A stretch of DNA of 64,000 nucleotides from Phycisphaerales bacterium (GTDB taxonomy: Bacteria; Planctomycetota; Phycisphaerae; UBA1845), in contig JACKHH010000014.1 of the NCBI GenBank assembly GCA_020639095.1, positions 1 through 64,000 of the forward strand, written 5' to 3'. This document shows positions 1-8,198 of the stretch, piece by piece (the first letter of the stretch is position 1; each line of letters begins with the position of its first letter). Both the position numbers and the translations under genes were made by a program. The notes under the pieces were generated by a model, which was not told the origin of the DNA, ran no database searches, and saw only the letters and a list, made by a program, of their open reading frames with translations.

Positions 1-700
1 GCGCGTCACCGGCCTTGGCTGCTTCCACGACCTCTTTGGAGCCCAGCTCGCCGTCGTTCACGAACGCAGCCAACGTGCTTTCGCGCCCTTCCACAATCAA
101 ATCCTTGATGCGGTTCACCACGTTGCTCGCCGACGCGTATCGCTCAAGGCAGCCGCGTTGCCCGCAGGGACACTTGCGACCACCGGCTTGTACGATCCAG
201 TGGCCCAGCTCGGCTGCGTTCTCGAAGTGGCCGCGGAGCACTTCGCCGTCGATGATCACACCGGCCCCGATGCCCGTGCCCAACGTGAGCGCAACCATCT
301 CGCGCACACCCTTGCCCGCGCCGACCCAGAATTCACCGAATGCCGCGATGTTCGCGTCGTTGTCCAGAATGGCGGGCAAACCCGTGCGCTCGAGCAACCC
401 GCGGCGCAGGCGCACGTTCGTCCACCCCGGAAGGTTGGCGGACTTGAAGATGATGCCGTCGCGATGGCTCAACGGGCCGGGCGCACCCACACCGAGACCG
501 ATCACGTCGTCGCGCGACATGGCTTCGCTGGAGACGAGTTCCTCGACGATCTCAGCCATGTCCTCGATGACCGGACCGCTGCCGCGCGACGCGTGCGTCT
601 TGCGACGTGTTTGTCGCGCAATCTTGCCGTCGCCCGTGACCAACGCACCGACAATGTTGGTCCCGCCAAGATCGACACCGACTGCCAGTTTCTCGCCCAT
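1..700 (-). CDS. ROK-family sugar kinase (glucokinase-like), 3' end cut by window edge
   Basis: The minus strand reads open from an ATG at 700 to the left edge, giving 233 residues of an ROK kinase, a family that phosphorylates glucose or related sugars in the cytoplasm. The phosphate-binding motif DLGGTN is at residues 10-15, the catalytic-region DND at 113-115, GTGIG at 141-145, and ELGH followed by the ROK zinc motif CPCGQRGC at 164-184. ROK repressors would carry an N-terminal helix-turn-helix; this protein starts directly at the kinase fold, so it is an enzyme. The C-terminus lies outside the window. Substrate is inferred from the family. Confidence 0.93.
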   Translation of the reverse strand, partial: MGEKLAVGVDLGGTNIVGALVTGDGKIARQTRRKTHASRGSGPVIEDMAEIVEELVSSEAMSRDDVIGLGVGAPGPLSHRDGIIFKSANLPGWTNVRLRRGLLERTGLPAILDNDANIAAFGEFWVGAGKGVREMVALTLGTGIGAGVIIDGEVLRGHFENAAELGHWIVQAGGRKCPCGQRGCLERYASASNVVNRIKDLIVEGRESTLAAFVNDGELGSKEVVEAAKAGDA

Positions 701-889
701 ACCCACCTCGCGCACAGCGAATCTGCAAGTCGTCGCTGCGAAGAATGAAGCGCCATGCATGCTCCGCCCATACGGTTCACACCCGTACTGGAAGAGGCAC
801 GCGAAGTGCGTATTGTAAGATTTGCCGGAAAAGCTGCCAGTCGGGTCAAGAAGGAGGGAAGAGCCGCCGCCCCGAGTACTGTCGCCAGC

Positions 890-1756
890 CTATCCGCCGA
901 TCACGGCACCAAGGTAGCCCACGGCATCGATCGGCGGGCCGCCCAGCACGTCGTGGCTGGTGGTGTGCTCGACAACACACATCCGACGGGCACCAACCTT
1001 CTGCGCAGCGGTCAGTGTCGCGACGATCGCGCCCGGGCCGCACGCGTTCCGCTGTTCCCGCGCCTCGGCCACGATCTTGTCGGTGGCGAATTCTCGAATC
1101 AAATCGATCATCCGGCGATCGTTGATGTCGCGCGCCCAGGACAACCCGGCGATGCCGACACCGTGGGGCGTGAAGTTGTAGCTCGGTCCGTAGTGCGTGA
1201 GGTCAGTCGTCCCGAGCAACACCGCCTGATCACCGCCTTCGTGCAGCACATCGCCCACGGCCGATCCGATTGCAACCGCGTCCGCGCCGGGCGGCACCAT
1301 AATCGGCAGGATGGTGGCGTGTGGGAAGAAGTATTTCACAAATGGCATTTGGACTTCGAGTGAGTGTTCCTCGCGATGCGCGTCAGGCACGTCCGCAACA
1401 AGAAAGCTGGCGGCGAGCACTCGCCTCGCGAGGGATTCCGCGATTGCGATATCGCCGAGCGGCGTCGTCCAGGCCCCGTTGGCAAAAACCGCACCGGTGT
1501 CGCCCGACCAGCGGTGTACGGCTCCGAAGAGCACCACGACCTCGGGTGTGCTGCGCTCCGCAATCGCGCGAAACACCCCCGCCGCCACCCCGCCGCTGCA
1601 CGACCATCCCGCATGCGGAACGATGCCGGCGTGCAGCGCCGCGGGCAACTCCGAAGGTGTCGCTGCTCTGCGCAGACAGTCTTGAATGTCCGCGCGACAG
1701 GCTTCCGCGCCTTTCGGGTAGAAACAACCGGCTACTACAGGCAGTCGAACTGCCAT
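890..1756 (-). CDS. MEMO1-family protein (AmmeMemoRadiSam system protein B)
   Basis: 288 residues of the MEMO family, a fold related to class III extradiol dioxygenases. Visible landmarks are the N-terminal RLPVVAGCFYP, PHAGW, the metal-site-like HRWSGD segment, EEHSLEVQMPF, and the C-terminal GYLGAVIG. The start at 1756 is preferred over an upstream in-frame one because AGGAGAG lies 8 nt before it and homology begins here. In many bacteria MEMO accompanies AMMECR1 and a radical-SAM protein; neither is adjacent, so this is a solitary copy or the partners are outside the window. Biochemical role unknown. Confidence 0.9.
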   Translation of the reverse strand: MAVRLPVVAGCFYPKGAEACRADIQDCLRRAATPSELPAALHAGIVPHAGWSCSGGVAAGVFRAIAERSTPEVVVLFGAVHRWSGDTGAVFANGAWTTPLGDIAIAESLARRVLAASFLVADVPDAHREEHSLEVQMPFVKYFFPHATILPIMVPPGADAVAIGSAVGDVLHEGGDQAVLLGTTDLTHYGPSYNFTPHGVGIAGLSWARDINDRRMIDLIREFATDKIVAEAREQRNACGPGAIVATLTAAQKVGARRMCVVEHTTSHDVLGGPPIDAVGYLGAVIGG

Positions 1757-2094
1757 GTGAACTCTCCTTGCGATTCCCCTGAGGCCCAGATGTGTACTCA
1801 GGCACAGCGCAGCCGCCTGAATGATTGTAGGTGAGTCGGGCCAATTGAATGGCCGACACGCGCTAGCTGGTGCATGCATTGTGCGAGATGACACGCCTGC
1901 CTACAAGTCGGAATAGCCGACTTTGCGACATGAATAGCAACGCATTTCATTTCGTTCATGTTTGCCCGGCGGAGTCGTGCCCGCACAAGGCACGCAACAT
2001 TCGTTATTGAGTCGCGTTTACTTACAAAGTGGGGCTTTTCCCCATATGCTCGAAGCTCAGCTTTAGGTGAGCAGCCCCACGGCGGCGTAAGTAC
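1757..2094. other. Intergenic region, no gene seen
   Basis: About 340 bases between the MEMO-family start and the rdgB stop, both on the minus strand. A short palindrome (AAGTCGG/CCGACTT) lies at about 1904-1922. No convincing promoter, RNA gene or small coding sequence was found. It presumably holds the MEMO gene promoter. Confidence 0.4.
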
Positions 2095-2706
2095 TCAATG
2101 TTCACTTTCGAGCAAGAGTTGAATCTTGGGAATGATGGAAAGCAATGCTATTCCGCGATGGCTTATACGGTTCTTATGGTCTGGAGTAAGCTCAGCTGTA
2201 GTTGTTTGCAGTTCCGGAACATAGAAGTGCGGATCGTAACCGAATCCGTTCTGCCCCCGTGGTTCGTCGATGATTCGGCCTTCGATTGTACCACGTGCGG
2301 TGGCGAGTACTTTGCCCATGCCTACGAGCGCCAAGCAGCACACGAAGCGTGCAGTTCGTTCTGTTTCTGAAACACCCGCGAGCGCCGCGATCAACTTGCG
2401 GTTGTTGGCCAGATCGTCGCCCGTTCCACTGTAGCGTGCGGAATGTACCCCGGGTGCGCCACCCAGCGCATCAACCTCAAGGCCCGAATCATCCGCGAGC
2501 GTCCAGAGCCCGGATTGCTCGGCGTACGAAAGCGCTTTCTTAAGCGCGTTGGCTTCGAACGTGTCGCCGTCCTCAACGACTTCGGGCATGGGCGGCACGT
2601 CGCCAAGCCCGCAAAGCTCAACCGGCAAACTTGCGAGTACGGCGCGCATTTCGCGCACCTTTCCGGCATTTGAAGTGGCAATGAGGATGCGACGCACGGC
2701 GAGCAC
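2095..2706 (-). CDS. rdgB: RdgB/HAM1-family XTP/dITP diphosphatase
   Basis: 203 residues, normal length for Ham1/RdgB, which hydrolyses non-canonical purine nucleotides (ITP, XTP and deoxy forms) to monophosphates and keeps them out of nucleic acids. Seen: TSNAGK at residues 11-16, DDSGLEVDALGG around 70, SARYSG, and FGYDPHF with the C-terminal SHR. The start is GTG; a second GTG three codons in is also possible and neither has a strong SD. It is the last gene of an rph - secreted protein - rdgB operon, 9 nt after the preceding stop. The rph/rdgB pairing is common in bacteria. Confidence 0.95.
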   Translation of the reverse strand: MLAVRRILIATSNAGKVREMRAVLASLPVELCGLGDVPPMPEVVEDGDTFEANALKKALSYAEQSGLWTLADDSGLEVDALGGAPGVHSARYSGTGDDLANNRKLIAALAGVSETERTARFVCCLALVGMGKVLATARGTIEGRIIDEPRGQNGFGYDPHFYVPELQTTTAELTPDHKNRISHRGIALLSIIPKIQLLLESEH

Positions 2707-2715
2707 TCAGGCAGG

Positions 2716-3675
2716 TCAATAATCGTAGAAATCGTCTTCCGTTTCCTCGCGAACGGGAAACAGGCGGGAGAGATAGACCACGCGACGATCGTTGCCGATG
2801 GACCCGGCATAGCTGCCGCGTTTGTCGTCGCCGGGCTTCATCGTACGCACTTTCATGTTCCAAAGCTCGTACTGGAACCGGCCCTTCTCTTTGAGTTGCA
2901 GCGCTTGCACTTCCGCGCTGTTGAAGTACGCCACGACGCCGAACTTGCGGCCCTTGATCCGCGCGTCCGGCCCGAAGCTTCCGACGAACACTTCGCTGAC
3001 GAACTCCGTGTGCCGGTAGTACGCGTCGTAGCCCTTCTCTCGCAGTTCCTTGCAGTATTCGACCGCGGCGTCTTTGCGTTTATAAAAATCAGGTTCGTCG
3101 AAAAAGATCGCAATGCGCAGCGAAAACGTGCCCGGGCAATTCTTCAATCGCCACTCCGGCGGGCCAGGATCGGGCGTCGGCACCGGCACGGGGCGGGAGT
3201 CGAGAAAGAACCGACCGCCCTCGTTCCCCGAAAGATCCTTGATCAGCGCCGCATCGCGCTGCATGTCTGCCGGTATAAGAAACTGACCTGTCGACTTGTC
3301 CGGTTTGCGCAGATACTTCCCGTAATAGATGCGCGACCCGTTCACATCGTGCTCGACGACGACCTTACGCTTCTCGATGCCACGCGTGTTCCGCAGCGAC
3401 TCCGCGACGCGTTCGGCATCGCCCGCTGCACCGGCTCCGCGCATCTCCATGCACAGAATCGTCCAGTACACCCCGCGCGAGGACGTCACCCGCCCCCAGT
3501 CGCCCGCCTGTACCACCGGTGCGAACGATCCAAGAATACACGCCATCAGCAGAATCGGATTCACGTTGCACTTGTGGGACCGGCTTTCCAGCCGGTCGCG
3601 ACCGGCTGGAAAGCCGGTCCCACAAGTGCTTCTCGCACGGTGAACGGATTGCACATGCATGCGATTTCGGTCCAT
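2716..3675 (-). CDS. Secreted protein of unknown function, with a repeat-derived N-terminus
   Basis: 319 residues, no family recognised. A hydrophobic signal-like segment (PILLMACILGSFAPVVQA) covers residues 40-57. The mature part has a Pro-rich linker (VPTPDPGPP) and a C-terminal half (FSLRIAIFFDEPDF...FVGSFG) that resembles an SPOR-like fold (weak inference). The ATG at 3675 has a very strong SD (GGGAGGT) that overlaps the rph stop, only 5 nt away, so translation probably starts there. Residues about 16-36 are then encoded by a perfect palindromic repeat (3568-3629), putting a repeat-encoded leader in front of the signal peptide. Alternative starts are GTG 3564 and ATG 3546. Function unknown. 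Confidence 0.75.
   Translation of the reverse strand: MDRNRMHVQSVHRARSTCGTGFPAGRDRLESRSHKCNVNPILLMACILGSFAPVVQAGDWGRVTSSRGVYWTILCMEMRGAGAAGDAERVAESLRNTRGIEKRKVVVEHDVNGSRIYYGKYLRKPDKSTGQFLIPADMQRDAALIKDLSGNEGGRFFLDSRPVPVPTPDPGPPEWRLKNCPGTFSLRIAIFFDEPDFYKRKDAAVEYCKELREKGYDAYYRHTEFVSEVFVGSFGPDARIKGRKFGVVAYFNSAEVQALQLKEKGRFQYELWNMKVRTMKPGDDKRGSYAGSIGNDRRVVYLSRLFPVREETEDDFYDY
3568..3629. repeat. Perfect 62-bp palindrome: head-to-head GTGG-footed hairpin pair
   Basis: Two copies of one hairpin (GTGG at 3574-3577, stem-loop 3578-3597; mirror copy 3600-3619 with foot 3620-3623) face each other with perfect 31-bp arms. The same hairpin type recurs at 17509-17557. It lies inside the 5' coding part of the secreted-protein gene at 2716-3675 and keeps that frame open. 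Confidence 0.95.
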
Positions 3676-3680
3676 TGGCG

Positions 3681-4424
3681 CTACCTCCCTCTTTTCGCGC
3701 CGGCACTGACTCGCTTTCGCAGCGCCTTCTCCTGGATACCCGTCAGCTCTTTGATGCCGCGCGTCGCCAGCGTCGTCAAACGATCGAGTTGCTTGCGATC
3801 GAACGTGGCTTCCTCGCCCGTCCCCTGCACCTCGATGAACCGCCCGCCGCCGGTCATGACGACGTTCATGTCCACCTCAGCCGCGACGTCCTCAACATAA
3901 TTCAGATCGAGCAGCGCCTGGTTCTTCACGATGCCCACGCTCACCGCCGCGACGCTGTCACGCAGCGGCGATTTCGCGATCCACTTGTTGTTCAGGCCCA
4001 CACCGATCGCGTCCGCCACAGCGACGTACGCCCCGGTGATGCTCGCGGTGCGCGTCCCGCCATCGGCTTGCAATACGTCGCAGTCGACCTGGATCGTGTT
4101 TTCCCCAAGAACGCTGAAATCGATCACCGCGCGCAGCGACCGGCCGATCAGCCGTTGGATCTCCTGCGTGCGCCCGTCGAGCTTTTCGCGCGACCGGCGG
4201 CGACGGGTGTTCGTCGCGCCCGGCAGCATATCGTACTCAGCCGTGCACCACCCCAGCCCCGAGCCTTCGCGCCATCGCGGCACGCCAACCTCAAAGCACG
4301 CGGTACACAGCACGTGCGTATCGCCGCACCGGATCAACACCGACCCGGCTGCATTTGCCGTAAACCCGCGAACCACCTCCACGGGCCGAAGCTCAACAAC
4401 CTTACGTCCGTCGCTACGCGCCAA
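3681..4424 (-). CDS. rph: Ribonuclease PH
   Basis: 247 residues, typical of RNase PH, a phosphorolytic 3'-5' exoribonuclease that trims tRNA 3' ends and forms hexameric rings. Seen: N-terminal RSDGR and ELRPVEV, AEGSVLI-like AAGSVLI, GDTHVLC, the Arg-rich GRTQEIQRLIGRSLR, DCDVLQADGGTRTASI, and GGRFIEVQGTGEE, which carries the active-site region. The start is TTG at 4424, chosen because homology begins there; GGAGG lies about 12 nt upstream. First gene of the operon with the secreted protein and rdgB. Confidence 0.96.
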   Translation of the reverse strand: MARSDGRKVVELRPVEVVRGFTANAAGSVLIRCGDTHVLCTACFEVGVPRWREGSGLGWCTAEYDMLPGATNTRRRRSREKLDGRTQEIQRLIGRSLRAVIDFSVLGENTIQVDCDVLQADGGTRTASITGAYVAVADAIGVGLNNKWIAKSPLRDSVAAVSVGIVKNQALLDLNYVEDVAAEVDMNVVMTGGGRFIEVQGTGEEATFDRKQLDRLTTLATRGIKELTGIQEKALRKRVSAGAKRGR

Positions 4425-4833
4425 GTGTCACCCCGCCTCCAAACAGGTGCAAACCGCCTCCATGCCGAACAATCGGCCCACAAACGAAGCTATGCCCGAC
4501 GTAGCACAGTGTCAACCAACGTCGCGATACGCCTGCGTCGATACTCGCGTCGCAACGCAATAGCCGCCATAATAGCTCAGCGGCCAATAGGACCGATCCC
4601 CGCGAGGCAGGCAGGATGCCTGCACCACAATTGGCAATGAACCGCTCCGAAAGTCGAGCGAACATCAGAACCCCGGGCGCCAAGCTCGGGGCAGAAATCC
4701 GAGCCGCGCCTGTCAGGGAGCGCAAAAACAGAGCCGCGCCCGTAAGGAAGCGGACGAATACGAAAACGCAGAGAAAGCAACAACCGCGCCGAGCAATCAA
4801 GGCGCGCACAGCAAATTAAGGAGAACCCAACCC
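4425..4833. repeat. Intergenic repeat cluster between rph and dUTPase
   Basis: About 400 bases holding three repeat types in succession: a minus-strand GTGG-footed hairpin with stem GCAGGC/GCCTGC (4608-4628), a CAGAACCCC hairpin (4665-4692) that recurs near 16.5 and 19.7 kb, and two degenerate copies of a box around GAGCCGCG...CAGGGAGCG (about 4698-4755) that recurs at 9.17, 13.17 and 59.6 kb. Divergent promoters for rph and the dUTPase gene must lie here but were not pinpointed. Confidence 0.8.
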
Positions 4834-5250
4834 GTGCTTCCCGAACTTTTCAAAGTCCAAGCCGAACTCAACGCCCGCATCGGGTTCGACACCAGCAAGC
4901 TGCACGAAAACTTCGACCCCCTGCTCGCGGGCAAGTGGCTCAACGATTACATCGCAGCCGCCAGCAACGAACTCGAAGAACTCCGCGACAGCACGTTCTG
5001 GAAGCACTGGTGCAAGGAAGCGAGGGAAGGCCGGCGCTTCGAAATCCACGACCTGCAAAACGCCCGCGTCGAGGTCATCGACCTGCTTTTCTTCTGGATC
5101 AGCATGGCCCAGTGCGTCGGCTTGAACGCGGAAGACGTCTACGAACTCTATCAGCAAAAGCTCAAGGTCAACCACACCCGCCAGGACAACAACTACTCGA
5201 TGGCCGAAAAGGACGAGGAAGACAACAAGGGCATTGGGATAAACAAGTAG
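4834..5250 (+). CDS. Dimeric all-alpha dUTP diphosphatase (dUTPase_2/MazG-like fold)
   Basis: 138 residues of the dimeric all-alpha dUTPase family, which hydrolyses dUTP (and dUDP) to dUMP and so limits uracil in DNA and feeds dTMP synthesis. The metal-binding pattern is visible: NELEELRD plus FWKHW at residues 45-59, EVIDLLFFWIS at 80-90, and the C-terminal substrate region QQKLKVNHTRQDNNY at 107-121. The start is GTG with AAGGAG about 9 nt upstream. The TAG stop (5248-5250) is the last three bases of the GTAG foot of a repeat hairpin, so the repeat supplies the terminus. Confidence 0.85.
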   Translation: MLPELFKVQAELNARIGFDTSKLHENFDPLLAGKWLNDYIAAASNELEELRDSTFWKHWCKEAREGRRFEIHDLQNARVEVIDLLFFWISMAQCVGLNAEDVYELYQQKLKVNHTRQDNNYSMAEKDEEDNKGIGINK

Positions 5251-5325
5251 GGCGGGCTATTGCCCGCCGAACATCCAAACGACACCGCGGCCCAACGGCG
5301 GCGCGTAGGGTGGGCACCGCCCACC
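5247..5325 (+). repeat. Two direct GTAG-footed hairpins
   Basis: GTAG at 5247-5250 is followed by stem GGCGGGC/GCCCGCC (5251-5268). A second copy has GTAG at 5305-5308 and stem GGTGGGC/GCCCACC (5309-5325). Both are oriented on the plus strand. The first GTAG contains the dUTPase stop codon. Confidence 0.9.
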
Positions 5326-5371
5326 ACAACGAATGCCAAGTGCAACACAGAAAGCGATCACCCCATCGTAC

Positions 5372-5836
5372 ATGACGACCGTGTGCTCGACCGATAGCCC
5401 CAAGTTTCCCGCCTACGTGATCCGGTACTGCCCTGAAGTGCAGTACTTCAAGTCACGCGAAGAACTGCGCGCGGTGCGCAAGCAGTACTACCGAACGCAT
5501 CGCAGGTACGCCTGGGGGAAAATCGCGATCCTCTACGCCTTGATCGTAGTCTTCTATGTTTGGGTGAAGCAGGAATTGGCTTCGCTCGGCGTACCGGAAT
5601 GGGTCACCAACATCACGAGCGGCGCCGTTGCCGGAGCGGGCTTCGCCATCATGATACAGTACCTCCATCGCCGGCCCTATCAGCGCTACCTCAGGGAGCA
5701 CTTACAAGCATCAGGCATCGCAATATGCCTCGGCTGCGGATACGACCTGCGCGGACAAGCCACCGCGCGCTGCCCCGAGTGCGGGCTGGCGTTCGATGAG
5801 AAGCTGCTTCCTGCGCGTCAGGCGTCGCAACCATAG
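5372..5836 (+). CDS. Zinc-ribbon membrane protein (CGYDLRG family), paralogue A
   Basis: About 154 residues. The N-terminal part is soluble (PAYVIRYCPEVQYFKSREEL), two hydrophobic segments sit near residues 38-55 and 68-84, and the C-terminal zinc ribbon reads CLGCGYDLRG ... CPECG, ending AFDEKLL. It is clearly paralogous to the protein at 6893-7348, sharing PAY-x-x-R-Y-C/YPE, RRPY-x-R-x-LR and the whole ribbon. The start at 5372 aligns with the paralogue; an in-frame ATG at 5333 is possible. Molecular function unknown; the ribbon should face the cytoplasm if it binds zinc. Confidence 0.75.
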   Translation: MTTVCSTDSPKFPAYVIRYCPEVQYFKSREELRAVRKQYYRTHRRYAWGKIAILYALIVVFYVWVKQELASLGVPEWVTNITSGAVAGAGFAIMIQYLHRRPYQRYLREHLQASGIAICLGCGYDLRGQATARCPECGLAFDEKLLPARQASQP

Positions 5837-5840
5837 GCAC

Positions 5841-5861
5841 GTAGGGTGGGCATTGCCCACC
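5841..5861 (+). repeat. GTAG-footed hairpin
   Basis: GTAG (5841-5844) followed by stem GGTGGGC, loop ATT, stem GCCCACC. It lies between the stop of the zinc-ribbon gene and the convergent dockerin-like gene. Confidence 0.9.
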
Positions 5862-5906
5862 AAGCGATAGCCAACCGCGTCACATGGCGGGCATAGGCCC
5901 GTCGTG

Positions 5907-6740
5907 TCACTCGCACGGAATGACGTTGGGACCTAACATGGCACCAACGGCTGCTGGCAAATCATCCTTGTTGATGTTGGCATCGTAGTTCGCGTCGAGT
6001 CTATCAAGACAGGTATAGACTGTTTCCACGTCGAGCTGCGCGTCGCGACAGCACCGCTGGAATGCCGCGAAGTCACGCAAATCGGTATCACAATCGTCAT
6101 CCCAATCGCCTGCGTTCGTGAGGAAGTTGTCGTGATCGGGAATAAGCGACATCGCCGTGTACACTCGCCCAACCAGTGATTCCGAAGTCGGATCCCAATC
6201 GGTCAATTCGGATGGCACGTAGATTGAGAACGGGCTAATCGAACTGCGTCTGCCTCCATTCGGCCATACACTGGACCCTGGAAGGTCGGCAGTGTCAGGA
6301 AGCCAAACACAGAAGAGATCTAAACGCTTGATGTCCGGTGCGAAATCACCCCAGTATCCCAAGGCCATCTGGATGCGACCCGAAAGCTCATGCGCAGCGA
6401 ATCCTCCGCCGTCGTCATACTCGAACGTCAGGCTGATTGACCCAGCCCGAAAGAGCGCCGCCACGTCCCCCTGGAAAAGACCGACCCGATCGAAGTTTGA
6501 CACCAACTGCAACGACACGTTGCGCACCGCACCCGTTTGCGGTACACCGTAATCTGTTAGCACAAGTCCCGGCGGGTCTGTTATCTGCAGACTAAGCGTA
6601 CCGTGCGTTGCATCATACAGGGTGCTCGTGACGACCGTATCGTCCTCAACATAAATCTGCTGGTAATCGCCCATTGCGGGCATGCACAACACCGCCACCA
6701 CGCCAGCCACCAGCGCTATCCGATATGCATACATTTTCAT
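5907..6740 (-). CDS. Secreted protein with C-terminal dockerin-like Ca-binding loops
   Basis: 277 residues. The N-terminal signal peptide MKMYAYRIALVAGVVAVLC ends near AMG-DYQQ. The central part is beta-rich and unassigned. The C-terminus carries two Asp-rich EF-hand-like loops, DWDDDCDTDLRDF and DANYDANINKDD, each preceding a short helix as in the dockerin-like tails common on Phycisphaerae exported proteins. A cysteine pair in RCCRD and later Cys residues suggest disulfides. The ATG at 6740 has GGTGAT just upstream. Binding partner and function unknown. Confidence 0.75.
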   Translation of the reverse strand: MKMYAYRIALVAGVVAVLCMPAMGDYQQIYVEDDTVVTSTLYDATHGTLSLQITDPPGLVLTDYGVPQTGAVRNVSLQLVSNFDRVGLFQGDVAALFRAGSISLTFEYDDGGGFAAHELSGRIQMALGYWGDFAPDIKRLDLFCVWLPDTADLPGSSVWPNGGRRSSISPFSIYVPSELTDWDPTSESLVGRVYTAMSLIPDHDNFLTNAGDWDDDCDTDLRDFAAFQRCCRDAQLDVETVYTCLDRLDANYDANINKDDLPAAVGAMLGPNVIPCE

Positions 6741-6892
6741 ATCACCGCTGAAGTGAGCCCGAACGTGACCTGCACGAATAAGACTAACGCAGGCGGGCCG
6801 ACGATTTCAAGGCGAATCGCGTCACGAATGCAAAAGCACGCACAAGCAGCGAGCAACGACCCGGCCAATGTGGTATCATGCCGCCAACAGCC

Positions 6893-7348
6893 ATGCGTAC
6901 GCCCGACGAGCCCAGGATACCCGCTTATCTTTACCGGCTTTATCCGGAATTGCGGTTCTTCGAAACGCGTACGGAGTTGCGCGCCGCAAAGGTGGCCTTT
7001 CGCAAGCAAGCTCTGGGCAAAAGTCGCGGAGTGTTGGCGCTCATTGCGCTGGGCGCGGGCACGGGGACGATTTCCGTTTTGGGATTTCGCGAGGCAAGTG
7101 CGTGGGGTCTGCCGTTCTGGTCCGCATCGCTGATCCAAGGTGTAGTCAGCGTCTTGTGCGGTGGCATATTCGGTTTCTACTTTTGGCGCCGGCCGTACAC
7201 ACGTTTCTTACGGAGATACCTACAGGGGCGCGGTATTGCGGTGTGCCTGAAATGCGGCTACGACCTACGCGGCCAAGTGGAGGCACATTGTCCCGAATGC
7301 GGACTGGCGTTCGATGAGAAGCTGCTGACGCACGGCGGCGGGCAATAG
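6893..7348 (+). CDS. Zinc-ribbon membrane protein (CGYDLRG family), paralogue B
   Basis: About 151 residues, paralogous to the protein at 5372-5836: PAYLYRLYPELRFFETRTEL, two hydrophobic segments, RRPYTRFLRRYL, then CLKCGYDLRG ... CPECG and AFDEKLL. An alternative ATG lies at 6878. The last codons (Gly-Gly-Gln-stop) lie inside a GTAG-footed hairpin on the other strand, so the C-terminus looks repeat-derived. The two paralogues flank the dockerin-like gene at 5907, suggesting a local duplication. Function unknown. Confidence 0.75.
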   Translation: MRTPDEPRIPAYLYRLYPELRFFETRTELRAAKVAFRKQALGKSRGVLALIALGAGTGTISVLGFREASAWGLPFWSASLIQGVVSVLCGGIFGFYFWRRPYTRFLRRYLQGRGIAVCLKCGYDLRGQVEAHCPECGLAFDEKLLTHGGGQ

Positions 7349-7358
7349 CCCGCCCTAC
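7337..7358 (-). repeat. GTAG-footed hairpin that ends two convergent genes
   Basis: The minus-strand GTAG foot is at 7358-7355 and the stem GGCGGGC/GCCCGCC covers 7337-7354. The plus-strand zinc-ribbon gene stops in its loop (TAG 7346-7348); the minus-strand DinB-like gene stops in its foot (TAG 7357-7355). Confidence 0.92.
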
Positions 7359-7825
7359 CTTGCTTCCGCGAGCAGTTTCTTAACCATCGCGATTTGCCCC
7401 AGGTGGTAATGGTTGTGCTCGATGATGCCGCAGAAGTTGCGGTAGTAGTTGCCGTACTTGTTGTCGTGGAAGTCATCCCAGAGTCGCGCTTCCGGAAGAT
7501 CTGCGACGAGTTCGGCGAACGTTTCACCGTTCCTGAGAACCGTCTCCACAAGGTTTTGCCAATCCAAGTCCGACGTGATCGGCGGATGGTCGAAGCTGAA
7601 CTTGTCGTGCGCATCCAGCGAGCCGCCCTGAAGCACCTTCACCACCGCGGCCACAAAGTAATCGATGTGATAAACCAATTCGGCAATCGTATGGAATGAA
7701 CCGACCCGCGTCGTGGCCTGCTCCCCGGTGACGCCCGCAAGCACGAATTTGAGGTTCACATCCGTCCAATTCCCACCAAAGTAAAACCCGCGCACATGCG
7801 CCGCGATCTGCTCAGTAGTCTTCAT
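7355..7825 (-). CDS. DinB-like four-helix protein (putative metal-dependent)
   Basis: 156 residues. The pattern fits the DinB/YfiT superfamily: a His in the second helix (TIAELVYHIDYFV, His53) and a C-terminal NHYHLGQI with two more histidines, together the usual metal-binding triad. Members include thiol-transferase-like and damage-induced proteins, but most have no known reaction. The ATG at 7825 is preferred to in-frame codons upstream because it gives the usual length. The stop lies in a repeat foot (see 7337-7358). Not an SOS gene by any site seen here. Confidence 0.75.
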   Translation of the reverse strand: MKTTEQIAAHVRGFYFGGNWTDVNLKFVLAGVTGEQATTRVGSFHTIAELVYHIDYFVAAVVKVLQGGSLDAHDKFSFDHPPITSDLDWQNLVETVLRNGETFAELVADLPEARLWDDFHDNKYGNYYRNFCGIIEHNHYHLGQIAMVKKLLAEAR

Positions 7826-8198
7826 GCGATCGGCCCCAAGAAAAGTCGAATAGACTCGTGTCAGCGCACAAGTAAACCAAGCAGCCCGCACATGCAAGAG
7901 TGGTCAACAGATCACCAGGGGTGGCCCATGCCTTTCAGGCATGGAGACCAGATCTGCTCCTCAAGGAATGTGCATCTGAGCAATCACATTTCCATGGGGA
8001 TACGCGAACTGCGAATTGTCGAGACCACAGGCCAGGGCAGCCTGGGCCACCCTATCCGACGTCACCCCAACCACGACGCACCCAACACAAAAACGAGTCC
8101 GTTGTTCTTGGTGCCTTGGAGTCTTGGTGGTTCAAAACAGAAAGGAAACGCAGCGTCGCGCAGGACCGCGCGAACCAGGCCAACGCAAACGAGACAGC
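7826..8198. other. Intergenic region with a GTGG hairpin pair and a non-hairpin repeat box
   Basis: Contains a head-to-head pair of GTGG-footed hairpins: plus copy GTGG 7921-7924 with stem CCATGCC/GGCATGG (7926-7944), minus copy foot 8047-8050 with stem GCCCAGG/CCTGGGC-type (8030-8046). It also holds a box at 8104-8135 (TTCTTGGTGCCTTGGAGTCT onward) that recurs at 15160 and 15330. No gene seen. Confidence 0.8.
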
